This document shows, piece by piece, positions 44,062-56,800 of a stretch of 64,000 bases of DNA. Positions within the stretch are counted from its first letter, which is position 1. Each line of letters starts with the position of its first letter. The position numbers were made by a program, and so were the translations under genes. The notes under the pieces were generated by a model that saw only the letters and a program-made list of their open reading frames with translations, did not search any database and had not been told where the DNA came from. Origin of the DNA: Coturnix japonica (lineage: Eukaryota; Chordata; Aves; Galliformes; Phasianidae); NCBI RefSeq assembly GCF_001577835.2, contig NC_029518.1, forward strand, positions 27,772,532-27,836,531. The letters are read 5' to 3'.

Positions 44062-44847
44062 TCTTTCTATTGCTTGTTCTGCTGTCGCAATCAGAGTTTT
44101 ATAAAGGTCACAGATGTGGCACTGCTCGCAGCTGCCTCAGTCCTTCCGCTCCCGCTACATCAAGGTAATTGTGCTGCCAGAAATGGTGCTAAAAACGGGC
44201 ATTTTGCTTCTCACAGACACTGGAAGGGGCATAGCACGAGCGGCAGGTGGCAGCACCGCCCAGGGCCAGGCTCCGTGCTGCCCTGCCCCAGTGAGTACCA
44301 GCCTGCTGCAGGTGCTACTCTCAGTTCGCAGGACAGGGGCAAGGGACACAGAGGCACACTGCCACCCGGGGGTGAGTTTCTGCTGAAGCTGGGTGCCAGC
44401 TTTAGGCTGCCAGGCACAGGCTTCTGCAGGAGTATGAGGTGCTGACAGCTTCCTTCATACATCAAACAAGCCCAGTCAGCCCCTGGTGGAATGCACAAGC
44501 TCCTGCTAAAGCACAAGATCCTGGATCCCAGCTGCAAGAGGGTGAAGGACACGAGCTTCCCTCCTCCCTTTGTTCCACAGGGAGCAGAGCTCCCTTGGAG
44601 GAGATTCCTGCCTGGTCCTGCAGTGCGGCCCAGCATAGTCCTGTTTGCTCTCCTCCAGGCCTTTGCTTCTGCTGGAAGTGAGGGCTGGAGCCTAACTATG
44701 GTGAAGGCTCCAACTAGCACTGGTATGGCAGTTTGTAGCCATGTGTCCCCTGCACTGAAGTGCAGTAAGGAAGAAGATTGTATTTCATGACTGGTATTAG
44801 GTTGGAAGATTAAATTGTGGCAGCAGCTGCTGTTCAGGGGAGCACAG

Positions 44848-44853
44848 AATAAA
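44848..44853 (+). terminator. LRRC73: Candidate LRRC73 poly(A) signal
   Basis: aataaa in agcacagaataaaatcatta, 1.1 kb after the stop and about 350 bp from the opposing TJAP1 signal. Less certain because of the artefact at 44043. Confidence 0.5.
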
Positions 44854-45189
44854 ATCATTAATTATGGAGTCACAGAAACAAGACACTTCCTGTGTCACTC
44901 CATCCACCTATACCACAAGGTGCTCAGGGTCTCCTCCTGTCGCCATGAAGATGGAGCTTGGGAAACAGAGTACTGCAAGAAGGCAGACACCTGTGTAACA
45001 TGTGAGATGGAGATTTCATCAGAGTCCCCTGCAGCACAGTTCATCACGGAAACAAAACTCTTGGAAGTGAGGTATCAGTAACCTGTAAAAACACTCTCTC
45101 ACACAAAGAAGGCTTCCTGTTTGAGTATCTCCTGTCAACTCCAAAGTTGCCTGGTTCAATACTGAGAGAATGCTACAGCCATCACACCC

Positions 45190-47882
45190 ATTACTTTTAA
45201 AATAGTTTATTTCTGGTCTTAAAATATACATCAGTTTGAAAATTTCAGAAAAAAAAAAAAAAGAAAAAAAATAACAACAAAACACATTAGTTACAGATTA
45301 ACAGTCTGGAGTTGGGACACTGAAAGTTGGGTCAGCTCAAGGCCCTGGAGCCAACACTGCTGGAGGAGAGCAGAGGGCAGGCACTGCTGGCTGGGAGGGG
45401 GCTCTGCTCCTCCTTAGGCTGCCCGCTCCCCCTCACTGCCTGCCAGTGAAACGAATGCGTGTGAAGGCTGTGGGCACTCCTTTCCCACCCTTCTTTCCTC
45501 CGTTGTGCTTTTAGCTTACTGAGACCAAAAGCATGGGGCAGCCCAGCTCTGCCCAGCACCATCAGTTTCAGCAAGAGAATGGGTTTTGTCTCCTGACCAG
45601 CACACCAGGAAAGATGAGCCCTGAAGGGCAGTGCCCCCCTGCTGCAATGAGGGGTATGGGTAACCCACATCAACCAGCCTCATCCGACAGGCTGTCCCAC
45701 ATGTGCTACAAGTGTTCTGAGAGCCCAAGGAGCTCACACCACTAGCACCCAACCCCAGGTGATGTCCATGGGCCACGAGGTGGTGGCTGCTGCAGGTGAA
45801 AGCCCTCAGTACTGCTGCAGAAGAGCAGGAGAAATTCAGCAGCATGGTGGCAGGGGAGAGCAAACGCAAGGATCCCATTGCAACTTTGAGGACAGGAAAT
45901 AATGCCCTGCAAGCTAAAAGGGATCTTCTGCTCTCAGCACCAGCCTGTTTGCACAGGAATTGAGTGAAATACTGTAGTAAAATACTGAGTCCCACCTCCA
46001 CCTCGGAGGTCGGCATTGAGCTCCACAGCTGTTGGAGGTGGGACAGAAGGTAAGCATATAGGCAGCAGCTCCAACTAACGAGGGCACACCAAGCCCCCAG
46101 AGGCCTGCAGCTCCCTTTCACTGGCCCTGGAGCCTCCAGGCTGGAGCTGGGGCCATGGCTGCCCCCAGCTGCAAGCGTGACCCTCTGGCAAGATGGAGGT
46201 CTGGGAGGGGAGCAGGAACCCTGGGCAGCTTTTGGCTGCATCTCTTGCTGTCAGCTCCCTCCTGGGCAGTGGGCTGCTCTTCTCCAGCACAGCCAGACAG
46301 CAAAGAACTAAGGGAGTAGGGCAGGAAGACAACACAAACGCAACACAAAAAACAGACAGCAAGCTAAGGGACAGCCAGCTGGTGTGGGGGCAGCACAGCT
46401 GAGGCAGCAGGCCAGCCCTTTGCCTCACACCCCTGGGCTGGGGATGAAACACGGACAAGGGGCACAGGACTAAATTAAAAACTGGATACCAGGCTTTGTC
46501 AGCCCTCAAAAAAAAATACCTACATCTACAGACCTCTCCCTTTCCCTCCCCCCTGAAAGACACAGCACACGAGACCGTGAAGAAGAATCACATAATACCA
46601 CACTACACTAGGAAAAACACGCAGAGAGGCCCTGCTCAGGAGTGGAAGCACCAAAGCCAGCCCTGGAGCCCCCAGAGTGGGGCACAAAGAGACTGGCAGA
46701 GGGCTGCTACTGAGGAGTGAGGTAGTGCAGACGCAGGGAGCAGCTCCCTCACATCCCCACAGTACACAAAGCCCTGCCCAGCAAATCCCAGTAGCATCCT
46801 TCACGCCTCACTCCCCCAGGGGCAAGATCTCCTTCCTATGTTTGGAGGGATTTCTGCAGGCTGAAGGCCAGGATCAGAGGGAAGCGCAGCTCAGAGCTGA
46901 GCCACCCCCAACACACCCTTAGTGCAGGCAACAGACTGGCTGCCAACCACTGTGTCTGTTTATGCAGGGCGGGGGGAAAAGAAGAAAAACAAAACAAAAA
47001 ACAAACCCCAAAAACCAATACACCCCAAAACCAAAGGCTTGGAAAGAAGAAAGAAGCCCACCCAAGAGCAAGGCGTCAGCACCATTCAAACAAAACAACA
47101 GCACAGAGAGCGGGGGAAGAGGTGTGAGGGAGGAGACGCACAAATAAACCGCATGGCCCACAGGGCAATGTCCCTGCCTGGGAAGGGACTGACCCCCCTC
47201 GCTCCCCAAGGCCTCTCAGCTGAATGTCACAGCACAGCCCTGCACTCGATTCAATAGGGACCAGGTGCTGAGCCGAGCAATGGGGAGCTGTAGGGGCAGA
47301 TTCTGAAGAACACAACCCAGGGGGTTGGGGGGAAAACCCAGCAGGAAAGTAAGAAACCAACATCCTCAGCATACACCCCAGGGCCCAGATCCATCCCCTG
47401 GGAGAGTTCTCATGGCCCTTGGGGGCTCCCAGGGAATCAGACACCACCATGCAGGCACCCTGCCCTGTTGGCACTAGTTGAAAGAGAGCAGAGCAGCTGC
47501 AGGCACCAGTATGGGAGCAGCCGGGGCCTCAGGTACCTGAGTGGGAAGGAGAAAGAGAGGATGGGAGCTCAGAGAGGAGAGGCACCAGGACGTGGGTACC
47601 AAAACAAGGTCTGGTACAGGCACCAGTGTGAGGCTGTGAAGAGAGCTGTGAGTGTGCCAGGGCTGTGGGTGTGCTTCCGCACATGTGCTAGTACTGCAGG
47701 TCTGAGGTGCCAGGGAATAGGAAGCCCAGCTCTTCCAGGTAGCAAAAGAGAATAAATACATCATTTAAGAGCAGAGCCCAGAGCTCCTCCTAGGGTGGAG
47801 GGCATTGAGAGAAGTTTCTCCCTCAGAAGAAAGACGGAGGCATCCCACAGCTCTGCAGCATGTGGCTGCTGCGTCCCCTGCC
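45190..47882 (-). other. TJAP1: TJAP1 3' UTR
   Basis: About 2.7 kb of minus-strand untranslated sequence between the TJAP1 TGA and the aataaa at 45206-45211. It holds U-rich runs near its end (a 14-base A run on the plus strand at 45249-45262) and no open frame resembling a gene on either strand. Confidence 0.75.
45206..45211 (-). terminator. TJAP1: TJAP1 poly(A) signal
   Basis: tttatt on the plus strand gives a canonical minus-strand aataaa. It is the first strong signal downstream of the TJAP1 stop that lies close to the converging LRRC73 end. Confidence 0.7.
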
Positions 47883-50800
47883 TCAGCTGAGAAGGTTGCC
47901 TTGCTCCTGGGCTTGTGTCAGACTGTCCTTGCGATGCAGATGGTGGACCCCCATTCTCTTGGGGCTGCGGTGCGGCCGACTAAAGGGAGGCTTGACCCTG
48001 CCTTCCCCGCTTTCCTCTTGAGCTCCTGCTTGGTTACCCTCCTTGCTTCCCTGGAGCAACAACTCTCTCTCATCGGCTGGGCTCTCAGGCAAGCCAAGGT
48101 CCACGTAGTCCTTGTGCTTTTCTGGGGGTGGACTTCCAGGCTCAGCAGTGCCTCCACCGCTTCCCTGCAACAGCTTCTGGGCTTCATCCTGGGAGAAATC
48201 TGTACCATAGTCAGAGGAGAAATGACTCCTGCGAGCTCTGGACTCGGTGCTGTCTGTATCCACACTTGAGTCCCGGCTCACGGTCCAGCTGCAGCTCTGA
48301 GCAGACTCCTCGCCATCTGAGTAGGCAGAGGCTGCTCTATCCAGCTCCTGCATGGAGCGGCTGAACCTCTTCTGGAGCTCGGGGGCTGTGTCACGGCTGA
48401 ATGCTGTACGGTTCATCAGCACCTGCTCTGAGGTGGGGGGTGCCTTGTCCACAAACATACGCTGCCAGTTGGCCAGCAGGTCCTCCTCGGAGCTGGCAGA
48501 ACTGGCGAAGGCGCTCGGGATCTGGGGAGGGCTGCTGAAGGGGCTGCTCTGGGAAGAGCCATGAGCTCTGGCTGCTTTGGGGGACTGCTGACAGGAACAG
48601 CTGGAGGCCGAGCGGCGCCCTTCTGAAGCAGGGCTGTTGGGAAGCGTTCGGTGCCTGTCGCAGCTCTCATCTTCACTCTGTACCAGGCTGAGGGAGATGG
48701 CCTGGCGCGTAGCATATGTACAGTTGGGCAGGGGACTGTTCTTTGGGATCCTTACCTTGTCCTCAGAGAACTCAATTACTTTCCGTCCAGGGTACATAGG
48801 ATGGGGAGGTGAAGGTGTAGGGTATGGGCTTAGCTTCTCAAAGGCTGGCACATCCTCCGGCATGCTTTCCACACTGCCCTGTGGCTTGCAGCCACCGTTC
48901 TGCTGCTTCCCGACTTCCCCTCCCTCCTTCTTCATCTGCCCTGCACTGCTGCAGGCCTCAGGAGGGGCTCCACTCATGTCCACATGCACAAAGACATCCT
49001 CAGCCACAGGACAGCTGCCACTGCTAGACTTGGCTGAATTCAGCACCAGAGATTCTGGCTTCTCCAAAACCCTGGCAATGACTGAGGTGGGCACAACATC
49101 AGATGGTGCCAAGGTGTGGGTTGCCTCTTGAGCAGGCCCTGCAGACTCTTGGGTGCTGTGCAAATGCTTATTGACCATATCCTGCAGCTCATAGGGAAGC
49201 TAGGGAGAAGAAACAGGACATTAGAAGAGTACCTACACACAAGTCATTAAGTTCCAAAAAACCTGCCTTTTCCAGCCAATCTTCATCTTGAATCTTTATC
49301 TCAATACTAACGTTTACCTGCCTTGCCTTGGGGTAGGCATCTCTTTCCAAAAGAGAACCTGCTGCATGTGACAGACTAACAAGGCTCTGTAACTGTCATA
49401 CCACTCATGTTTCTAGGCCACGGTTCACAGGCCCATCTTGGAAAAAAAAAACCAACCAAGAAATAATGTCACAGGTCATGCCTATGAGCACAGAGACAAG
49501 GCCCAGCCACTGCATGCCAGAGAGAGGTCAATTGATCTGTGGAAAATCTGTGGTTGCACTGAAGTGACTGCACAGCCCCCAGTGCTCACATCTGCAGTGC
49601 TCCCCAAATGCAGTAATTACAGCCTTGCTGCCTTGGCAGCCTGCCCACAGATCACAATCGATGCCTTCCCTTGCTCCCACTGACTCCTCTCACCTCATCC
49701 CATTTTGTCAACTCTCTCCTCTTCAGAGAGGCAAACACAGGGCTTATTTATTACCACAGCCTCAGGACCAACGTCCAGCAGAGTTAAGCACTGCTCCTTG
49801 TCCTGCAGATGGGTGCTACTGCTCTCTCCACTGCCCTAACAAATGCACCAGAACGGAGAACAAAGCTCCACAAGCCACTCCATGGCACAGCAAGGCCCGT
49901 CCTGTCACAGCCAGAAGGAAACTTCATCCAAAGCTGGAAGCACAGTGCATGTGAACAGCTGGCTGTGAGGCAGATTGCTTGCAGAGTGGCTCGTTACCGA
50001 CCCCCTCCAGTGGCAGCCATGTAGGATGCAGCACTCTGGGGGGCAGAATTCAAAGCCCTGGGGAAGGGAGACAGCTGGGAGAGGGGTCAAGGTTACCCCA
50101 GCAGTAACTGATACATTGACCTCAAGAGTGCTAATTTGGGACACAATGGGGGAGGGGGACACGGTGGTCACCTGCTAAGTAACTAAAGATGAGCACATGG
50201 TTTTGCAGAAAGGAACATAAGTAGGGCTGAAGGCTAAGGGCACAGAAAAAGAGAGAGATGGGTTAAACGCCTGAATGATACTCCCAATCAAATGAGTGAT
50301 GTTACCAACACGAAAGGCCTAACCTCCACCTTTTCTTATCCCAAGGGCAGGATGAGCTCTCTCAAGCAGGAGTATATGTTGGCACCAACATCTCTCATTC
50401 AGGAAACCCAAAAGATATTCTGAATGCTGTCCCCCAAACTTTTCATCAGAGCAAGAACTGAAGCAGGCCCAGCATACTGCTGTTTGACTCTTTATCACAC
50501 AGCATGGCCTTTGCATGTGGCCAGGTAAGAAAGGAAAGAGGACAGAACAGGGTAAGAGAGAGGTCTGTCCTTTAGCCAGCTCCAATCAAGCAGGTGATCA
50601 AATTCAAGGCTATTGTGCTTTTTATAACAGCTCTTGGCTACGCTGCGAAATGGAGCTGGTGTGAAAGAGGAGCTGTCAGAGTCTCTGCACTGCCTTCTTG
50701 GTGGGAGTGGGAATAGGAGACCCCCAGAACTCTGCCTGAGGCTGAAGGATGAGAGGCCAATAGCCCTACAGAGAAAGCTGGAAAGACAGGTGGAAACCAT

Positions 50801-53800
50801 AAGCCCTTCTTTCCCACCTGACTGGGATTGCTACTCACATCAGCAAATTTGTGGTTCCTGAAGTGGGACTTGTTACACTTGAGCAGCTGTACCGCAAGGT
50901 TACAGTCCTGTCGATAGCGTTCCTGGAAAAAAAAAAGAGCACAGGTGTGCAACAGTGTCAGGCTGATCTCTTACCTGAAATGACACCACCTCGCCAACTT
51001 CAAACAGAAGGTGGAACATCATGAATTTCTCCTGAGGGTGCCTCCTGCCTTTCTCTCCTTTCCACACCTTGTGTACTACTTACAACTCAGCCATGTCCCT
51101 TTCAACTTTTGTTCCAGGCCTATATTCTCTCTATTTATCAAACTCCTATCCTTTTCTGGAACTGATCTCCAAGAGTCCCATCAGATTTTTGCTAACCCAT
51201 CTTGGAGCTCTCAGCCATGCCTGCAGACACTGCTCAATATCAGGCAGATTGCAGACAGACTGAAGTGAACTGAGAGCAGTTAATAGAAACACACACAAAA
51301 TCTAGGAACTTCTACATTATTGTGTGGAAAAGGCAATAGTTTCCTCCCATTTCTAAACTAAATGACCACTTGGTTACTACAGCCTGGGCACAGGTCAAAC
51401 CTTAAACTTAAATGCTAGAAAAGTAAACATATCAAACATCAGATCTTTCTTGCTCAGCCCCTCAGGCCCTTTTCTACTTGCTTGTTCCCATGTTTTCATA
51501 TACATTCTAGTTACTCGTGCTTGTTTACACTAATGATTTTGAACCAGAAAAATAGCCCACACCTCAACACAGTTCCACAACCATTTGCAGACTCACATTA
51601 AGTTCCTCCAGCTTATTGATAGTTGTTTTGGCATCAAGCAATTTATTAGTGAGCTCTACAATCTCCCAGTCCAATGTTTTGCGGTCCATCTCTGCCTTTT
51701 TAATCTGGGATGCAAGAACACCAGTGTAAATTTCCACAGCACAGAATAAACCGGTTTCACCACCCACTTCACCCCAAGCATAGCACAATGACATGCTCAG
51801 CTGAGATACGAAAACTTCTAGACAGACAGACACAGGGGGACAGCCTGGCTCTTCACCTCATGAGGGATTCCAAAGGCAGCTGGAGACAGCCACTCTGCTA
51901 GGTACAGAGACAACTAGTGAGTTTGAACCTCCTTAATGCAGTCCCTCTTCTTGCAGCCTAATTATGTCATGGCTCACAGGGTGTCTGATGGAAAGCTACT
52001 GGTTTTGAACAGTCATCTTGCCACCAGCAGTAACTACCTCTGAGCTCATGCTAATCAGCCCTCTGCTCAGTATCAGCAGAATAAGAATACTGCTGATAAA
52101 TATCAGCAGTCAACACTGAATGCACAGTTCTTTTTGGCAGGGAAAGGGCACTATCTTCAAAGAGTTCAGTTCTTGCTCTACTAAGAAAAAGGACCTGTGC
52201 AGCTTCACCTGGAGCTCCCCTAACACCCTTCCTAAAGCAGATGATCTTATCTCTTTAGACTCCCTAGCAGTTCAGGTACAGGGCAGACAGAAACTCAGAT
52301 ATAACAAATGAGAGGATCAGTAGCTTAGAACAACCAGGCCATCTCCTTTCTCAAGAAGCTCCTCCAACACTGATCAAGTCTGCTCCAAGGCTGTGACTAT
52401 CAAAGCCCAGTGATGAAGTAGGTGAAGTACAGTGGCACAAGGGGGTTGAGGAGCAGAATCCTTCCCAAATATGCAGTCTCTTTAGGAATCAACACAATTT
52501 ATATTAACCCAAGAAATTCAATGCCTAGAACAAAAGCCACCTAGAAAACAACACCCACCCTCATCTCGGGCTACATCTCAGCTGCTCACTTGCCTGCTCA
52601 CAACCCAGAAGGGGAAAGAAAGGGAGCAAACAAGGCTCACAGCCATCCACATCTTGTGCAGTGCCACAGCTTATGGGCATCACTTCCCAGCACACCATGC
52701 TCCAAGCTGGCCTGGAGTCAAATGCTCTTAAGATGGAGCACTGCAAGCTAGGACCTGCTGCATCTGTGGGCAGCTGCTGGATACCAGGTGAGACGTTGGC
52801 TGGACGAAGGCTGGGGCCCCTCCATCTGGGATGGTGTATATGTGGGACTGACAATGAAACCAACAGGCTGAGACACATGAAGAGGAAAAAGAAAAAACAC
52901 ACAAACGAAAAGACGCAACTGCAAAAATCCAGCTTTGGCTGAGAGAGGCCTGAGAGGTGAGCGCGCCCAGTGTGTGCCAGCAGCAGCGTGGGGAGGAGAA
53001 AGAGAGAGAGAGAGAGAAAGAGAGAGGGAGGGAGAGAAAAGAAACAGCCATGAGTGTTATGAATGCACATAACAGACACACACGCACACAGGCTCAGCCC
53101 CCATCCTCCCAGGATGACTACCCCAAGACTGACTGACACATCCCTGGCATTTTGAGAGGGACTGAAGCAACATGACGGAATACCATGCAGTTATGTTGTG
53201 GGCAATCCAGCTCACGTGCATGACCAAGTAGGCCTCAATACATCAAGAAACTAGTTAGTGACACCAGCCGGAAGGGAGAATAGATGGTCATGGCCAAAAA
53301 CCCACCCCACACCAACCACATCTGCTGGCTATAGCCAGAAACCCTTCCCCCTTCTGCCCCTGACATGTCTCTTCTACCTCCTCTGTGTAGTGCAGAACAC
53401 TTACCAGGGCATGCAGCTTCTCTTCCAGGTCTTGGTTGGTTCTCTGGGAAGCAGTGTAGCTGTTCTGCAACCTACAGGATCAAGAACATACACACAGGAA
53501 TGGTTCTCAGGCCTTTGCTCAAGTTTTCTTCATAACTACCAAGCAACCCATCAACTCCACAACCCCAATACTCCTTAGTATTCACAGTACTAAGACAACA
53601 TAAAGGCCTTCAGACTCCCAGTTACTAGGGACAAGGTGAGGTTGGCCAACTGACCTTTCACGTCTTTGTTGGAGAGAGTAAGAAAGACTTTGGAAGATTC
53701 CTCTGAACTAAGTTATGTACAACCATGTAACCAGTGCCTAGCATTAATTTCTAACTAAAGTATGATATCCCAGGTAGTCAGCAGCTCCTTTTTGTTAATG

Positions 53801-56800
53801 TCAGACAGCCATCCAAGACAGAACCCACCTTACAACCAATTAATAGAATTCCCTATTGCTGTCCATCCCTTGAGCTGGGTTTCTACACTGTACCCTGAAG
53901 AAAGCAATGGCTGCAAAGCTTTTACTCTCCCCTCAGCCTGGAAGAGAACTGCAGATATAGCATATCTCTCTGTTTAACACAACAAAGCGCAGCCTGCTCA
54001 AGCCAGCTGAGGGAGCTCTTGGTGGGAGTGATCTCTCTACCCCTCTTTCATTTTTCTTTTCCATACCTACGGAATTTGTCCTTGAATTTCTCCAGCTCCT
54101 CCCGGTTCTGACCCAGCTCCATCTCCAGGTAGTCTTGACCTGACTCCAGCTCCCTCTCCATTGCTTCCATTTTGTTAGTCACATACATCAGCCGTCGGCG
54201 CAGCTCCTCGTTCTCATGTTGCAGCAGCCTGGACACAAAGGAATGAAGGTACCACTAAGCATACAAGGGGCACTCCACACCAGCACCCATATCCTGCTGC
54301 CCTGCTCTAAGGGCCAACCCCACACATGGGCCCCAAAAAGTTGGGAACTGAACTATCAGGAGATTCCAGCCCATGCAGAGAGGTGCACTGTTGTTACAAG
54401 ATGCATGCTTTGTAACACACTATCTGGCCATGTTACCAGCACCCAGCTCCCTCTCAGGTTACAGCGCCAGATGGGCCATTCAGCTCCAGTGTCCCCCACT
54501 GGTGAATAAAACCCACTCAATAATTTATCCCAGCATATGATAGAGGAGTTGAACTGTTCCTCCCCTGAACTGTTCAGAAGCCCTCACACCTTTAACACAT
54601 GGTGGAAAGTACACCAAACAGCCTTGAGGTCAGCAAGAGAGGTGATGGGGTGGGTGTAGAGATGTGATCACAGCTGTCAGTCAATCCCATTCTAATACAA
54701 ACTGCTTTGTTAGTACACAGCCAGGACATGCCTGGTGGTCAGAAGGATTTCCTGTTGTTTTTCATTCCTTTGTGCTCAGAAAAACACAGAAGCACAGCAC
54801 AGCTCCTCTCTAGCAATGCATTCTTGTTCCTCACTATAGCTTTAAGCACAGTACTAGCAGCTGTCTGTGCCCCACAGCACCATCAGCAAAGGGCCCAGCT
54901 CTCACCCTCACTCAGCAGCAGGCTCCTGCATGCTGATTCTGATGGCTTACATTAAAACAGATGCCACAACATGAAGGCACTTCTCTCCCCACTTGTGTTC
55001 CAACTCCTCTGCCTGCACCTGCACTGAAGATCTGCACCCCCATGCCTCCAGAGCGAGGCATACAATGCAGAGGTTGGCAAGGCACAGACTAAAGCTCTGC
55101 CCGTGTAGGCCAAGAGAGCTGAATGAAGATCTATGGGGAGCCTGCAGGGCCAGTCAGCTTCACTGCACAGGTGGCACAGGCAAGATGTGAGGAATCAGCA
55201 TTCACACAGTTGCAGTACAGCAAGGATAAAGGGGGAACAGGACACTTACTTCATCCTTTCTGCATCCGTCAAGGGTTCCTGCACAGGGAAGAAAACAGCT
55301 GTGAGATTCTTTCAGAACAGGAGTTGCTCTCACATAGTATCTTAGAGGACAAAGTTTCATTTGCTAGACCCTATGTGGGACTTCCACATCTTTTTTGCGG
55401 GATTATGATAAGGAAGCTTAAAGAAGCTGGGCTCTGTACACATCACTGCTGTCTGATACCAAAACAGACTGTGTGTTTTGGTTCAGGATAAAACAGCTAG
55501 ACCAGAAACCACCACACAAGTTAGGTAACTTTACTCTCCCATCTGCAATCTCAGCATCTTCTGCAACACTGTCATCTCCGCTGGTGTTTCAGCTTGCTAC
55601 AAATCCACAATTAGAGGGCAACAGGAATCAAACAGGCCAGCATACATTGCAAATTAACTTGTCCCCACAGCAATCACAACACCCTCAAGGCCTCACAAAA
55701 GAATTACAGAGCATCATTTGGGAGATTAAAAAAAAACCAAACAAAAATCCCATCTACCATTTACACCAGTTAGATTATACTGTGAAAAGGATTTCTTTCT
55801 GCAGACCTGAAAACAGCCACTGTAACTATTCTAGGTAGCACAAGAAACATCAGAAGCCAAAAAACCTGTGAAAGAAACATTCTGGGCGACATCCCCACAG
55901 ATGTTTGGAGTAGGGATCTACAGAACAAGGAGAGACAGTGCTGCAGCATGAAATGGCTGTTGACTGCCAGCACAGCTGGGTGAGATTTAATTAGCACTAA
56001 CAACAACCATACCTTCTGTGAAAGCCCAAGGCTGTGACCATTCTCACAAAGTCCAAGCTGCCCATAGTCTATTTTTGGTGCCTGGTGTAGGGCTGGCACT
56101 ACAGAAGCCCTAAGTACTGAAACACTTTAAATTGGCTATTAAGTGTCACAGTCAGCTAGCTCTGAGCTTAGAGGCCATGCCACATGCAGTTGCAAATGAG
56201 GTTGCTAAGCTTCTAGCAATATTAAATAAGGCAAACCTACCCCAGTTCTGGCCGATCAGGAGGCTGCTTCCTTCACCACTTCACTTTTTAAAAATGACAG
56301 ACCTTAGTGCCTGCATACAACCTCCAGTCCTTAAAGGCAATTCCACTGACCCAATACCTCCTTGTATTCTGACCCCAAATAACGATTGATTTATGCAGAA
56401 TCACCCAGCAACTGCTTTCCTAACCTCTACAACCACACATAGCACACAGTAGTGACAAGGCAAAGGGTATAAGGCAGTGCCTAGTAAAATGAGGCAATGG
56501 TCCCAAAGCACTCCCAGAGGAGAAAAGGACATTGAACATGGAGCCAGACTGCCCCTTGGAGCACAGACACGAGCAGCAATGCTTCTGGTGACTGAGTACC
56601 CACATAACGAGGTCTGGGGGCCTGCTGTCTCCCCCCCAGTCCTGGAATTACAGCTGTGAAAAGATCCAGGCAGGAGTTTTAGCCTTTGTGAGACCCCTGT
56701 CTGCAAAAGCCAGTAGTCCTGGCACCTACCTTGTTCAGTGCCAGGCTGAAGGAAGGGGAGCATCTAGATGGGGCAGGTCCCTTCTCCCAACTCCTGTGTG

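Larger units (their letters stand above)
43734..44870 (+). other. LRRC73: LRRC73 3' UTR (probable; contains an assembly artefact)
   Basis: Sequence from the TAG (43731-43733) to just past aataaa at 44848-44853. A Tn5 mosaic end sits at 44043-44061, so continuity of the sequence across that point is doubtful, and the part to its right may not really follow the part to its left. Confidence 0.5.

Noticed and set aside
43888-44445. 185-residue open frame across the Tn5 mosaic end
   Set aside because: It exists only because of the adapter sequence; no similarity to a protein family.
52561-53139. 192-residue minus-strand frame over the GA-rich tract in a TJAP1 intron
   Set aside because: Low-complexity Leu/Ser/Phe product of the CT repeat; it interrupts no known TJAP1 segment.
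56679-56729. Last 16 codons of the TJAP1 giant open frame, after AACAAG
   Set aside because: They lie past the consensus donor GTAGGT. Splicing there joins the conserved EPLTDAERMK exon, so the frame's own stop is not expected to be used except in retained-intron forms.
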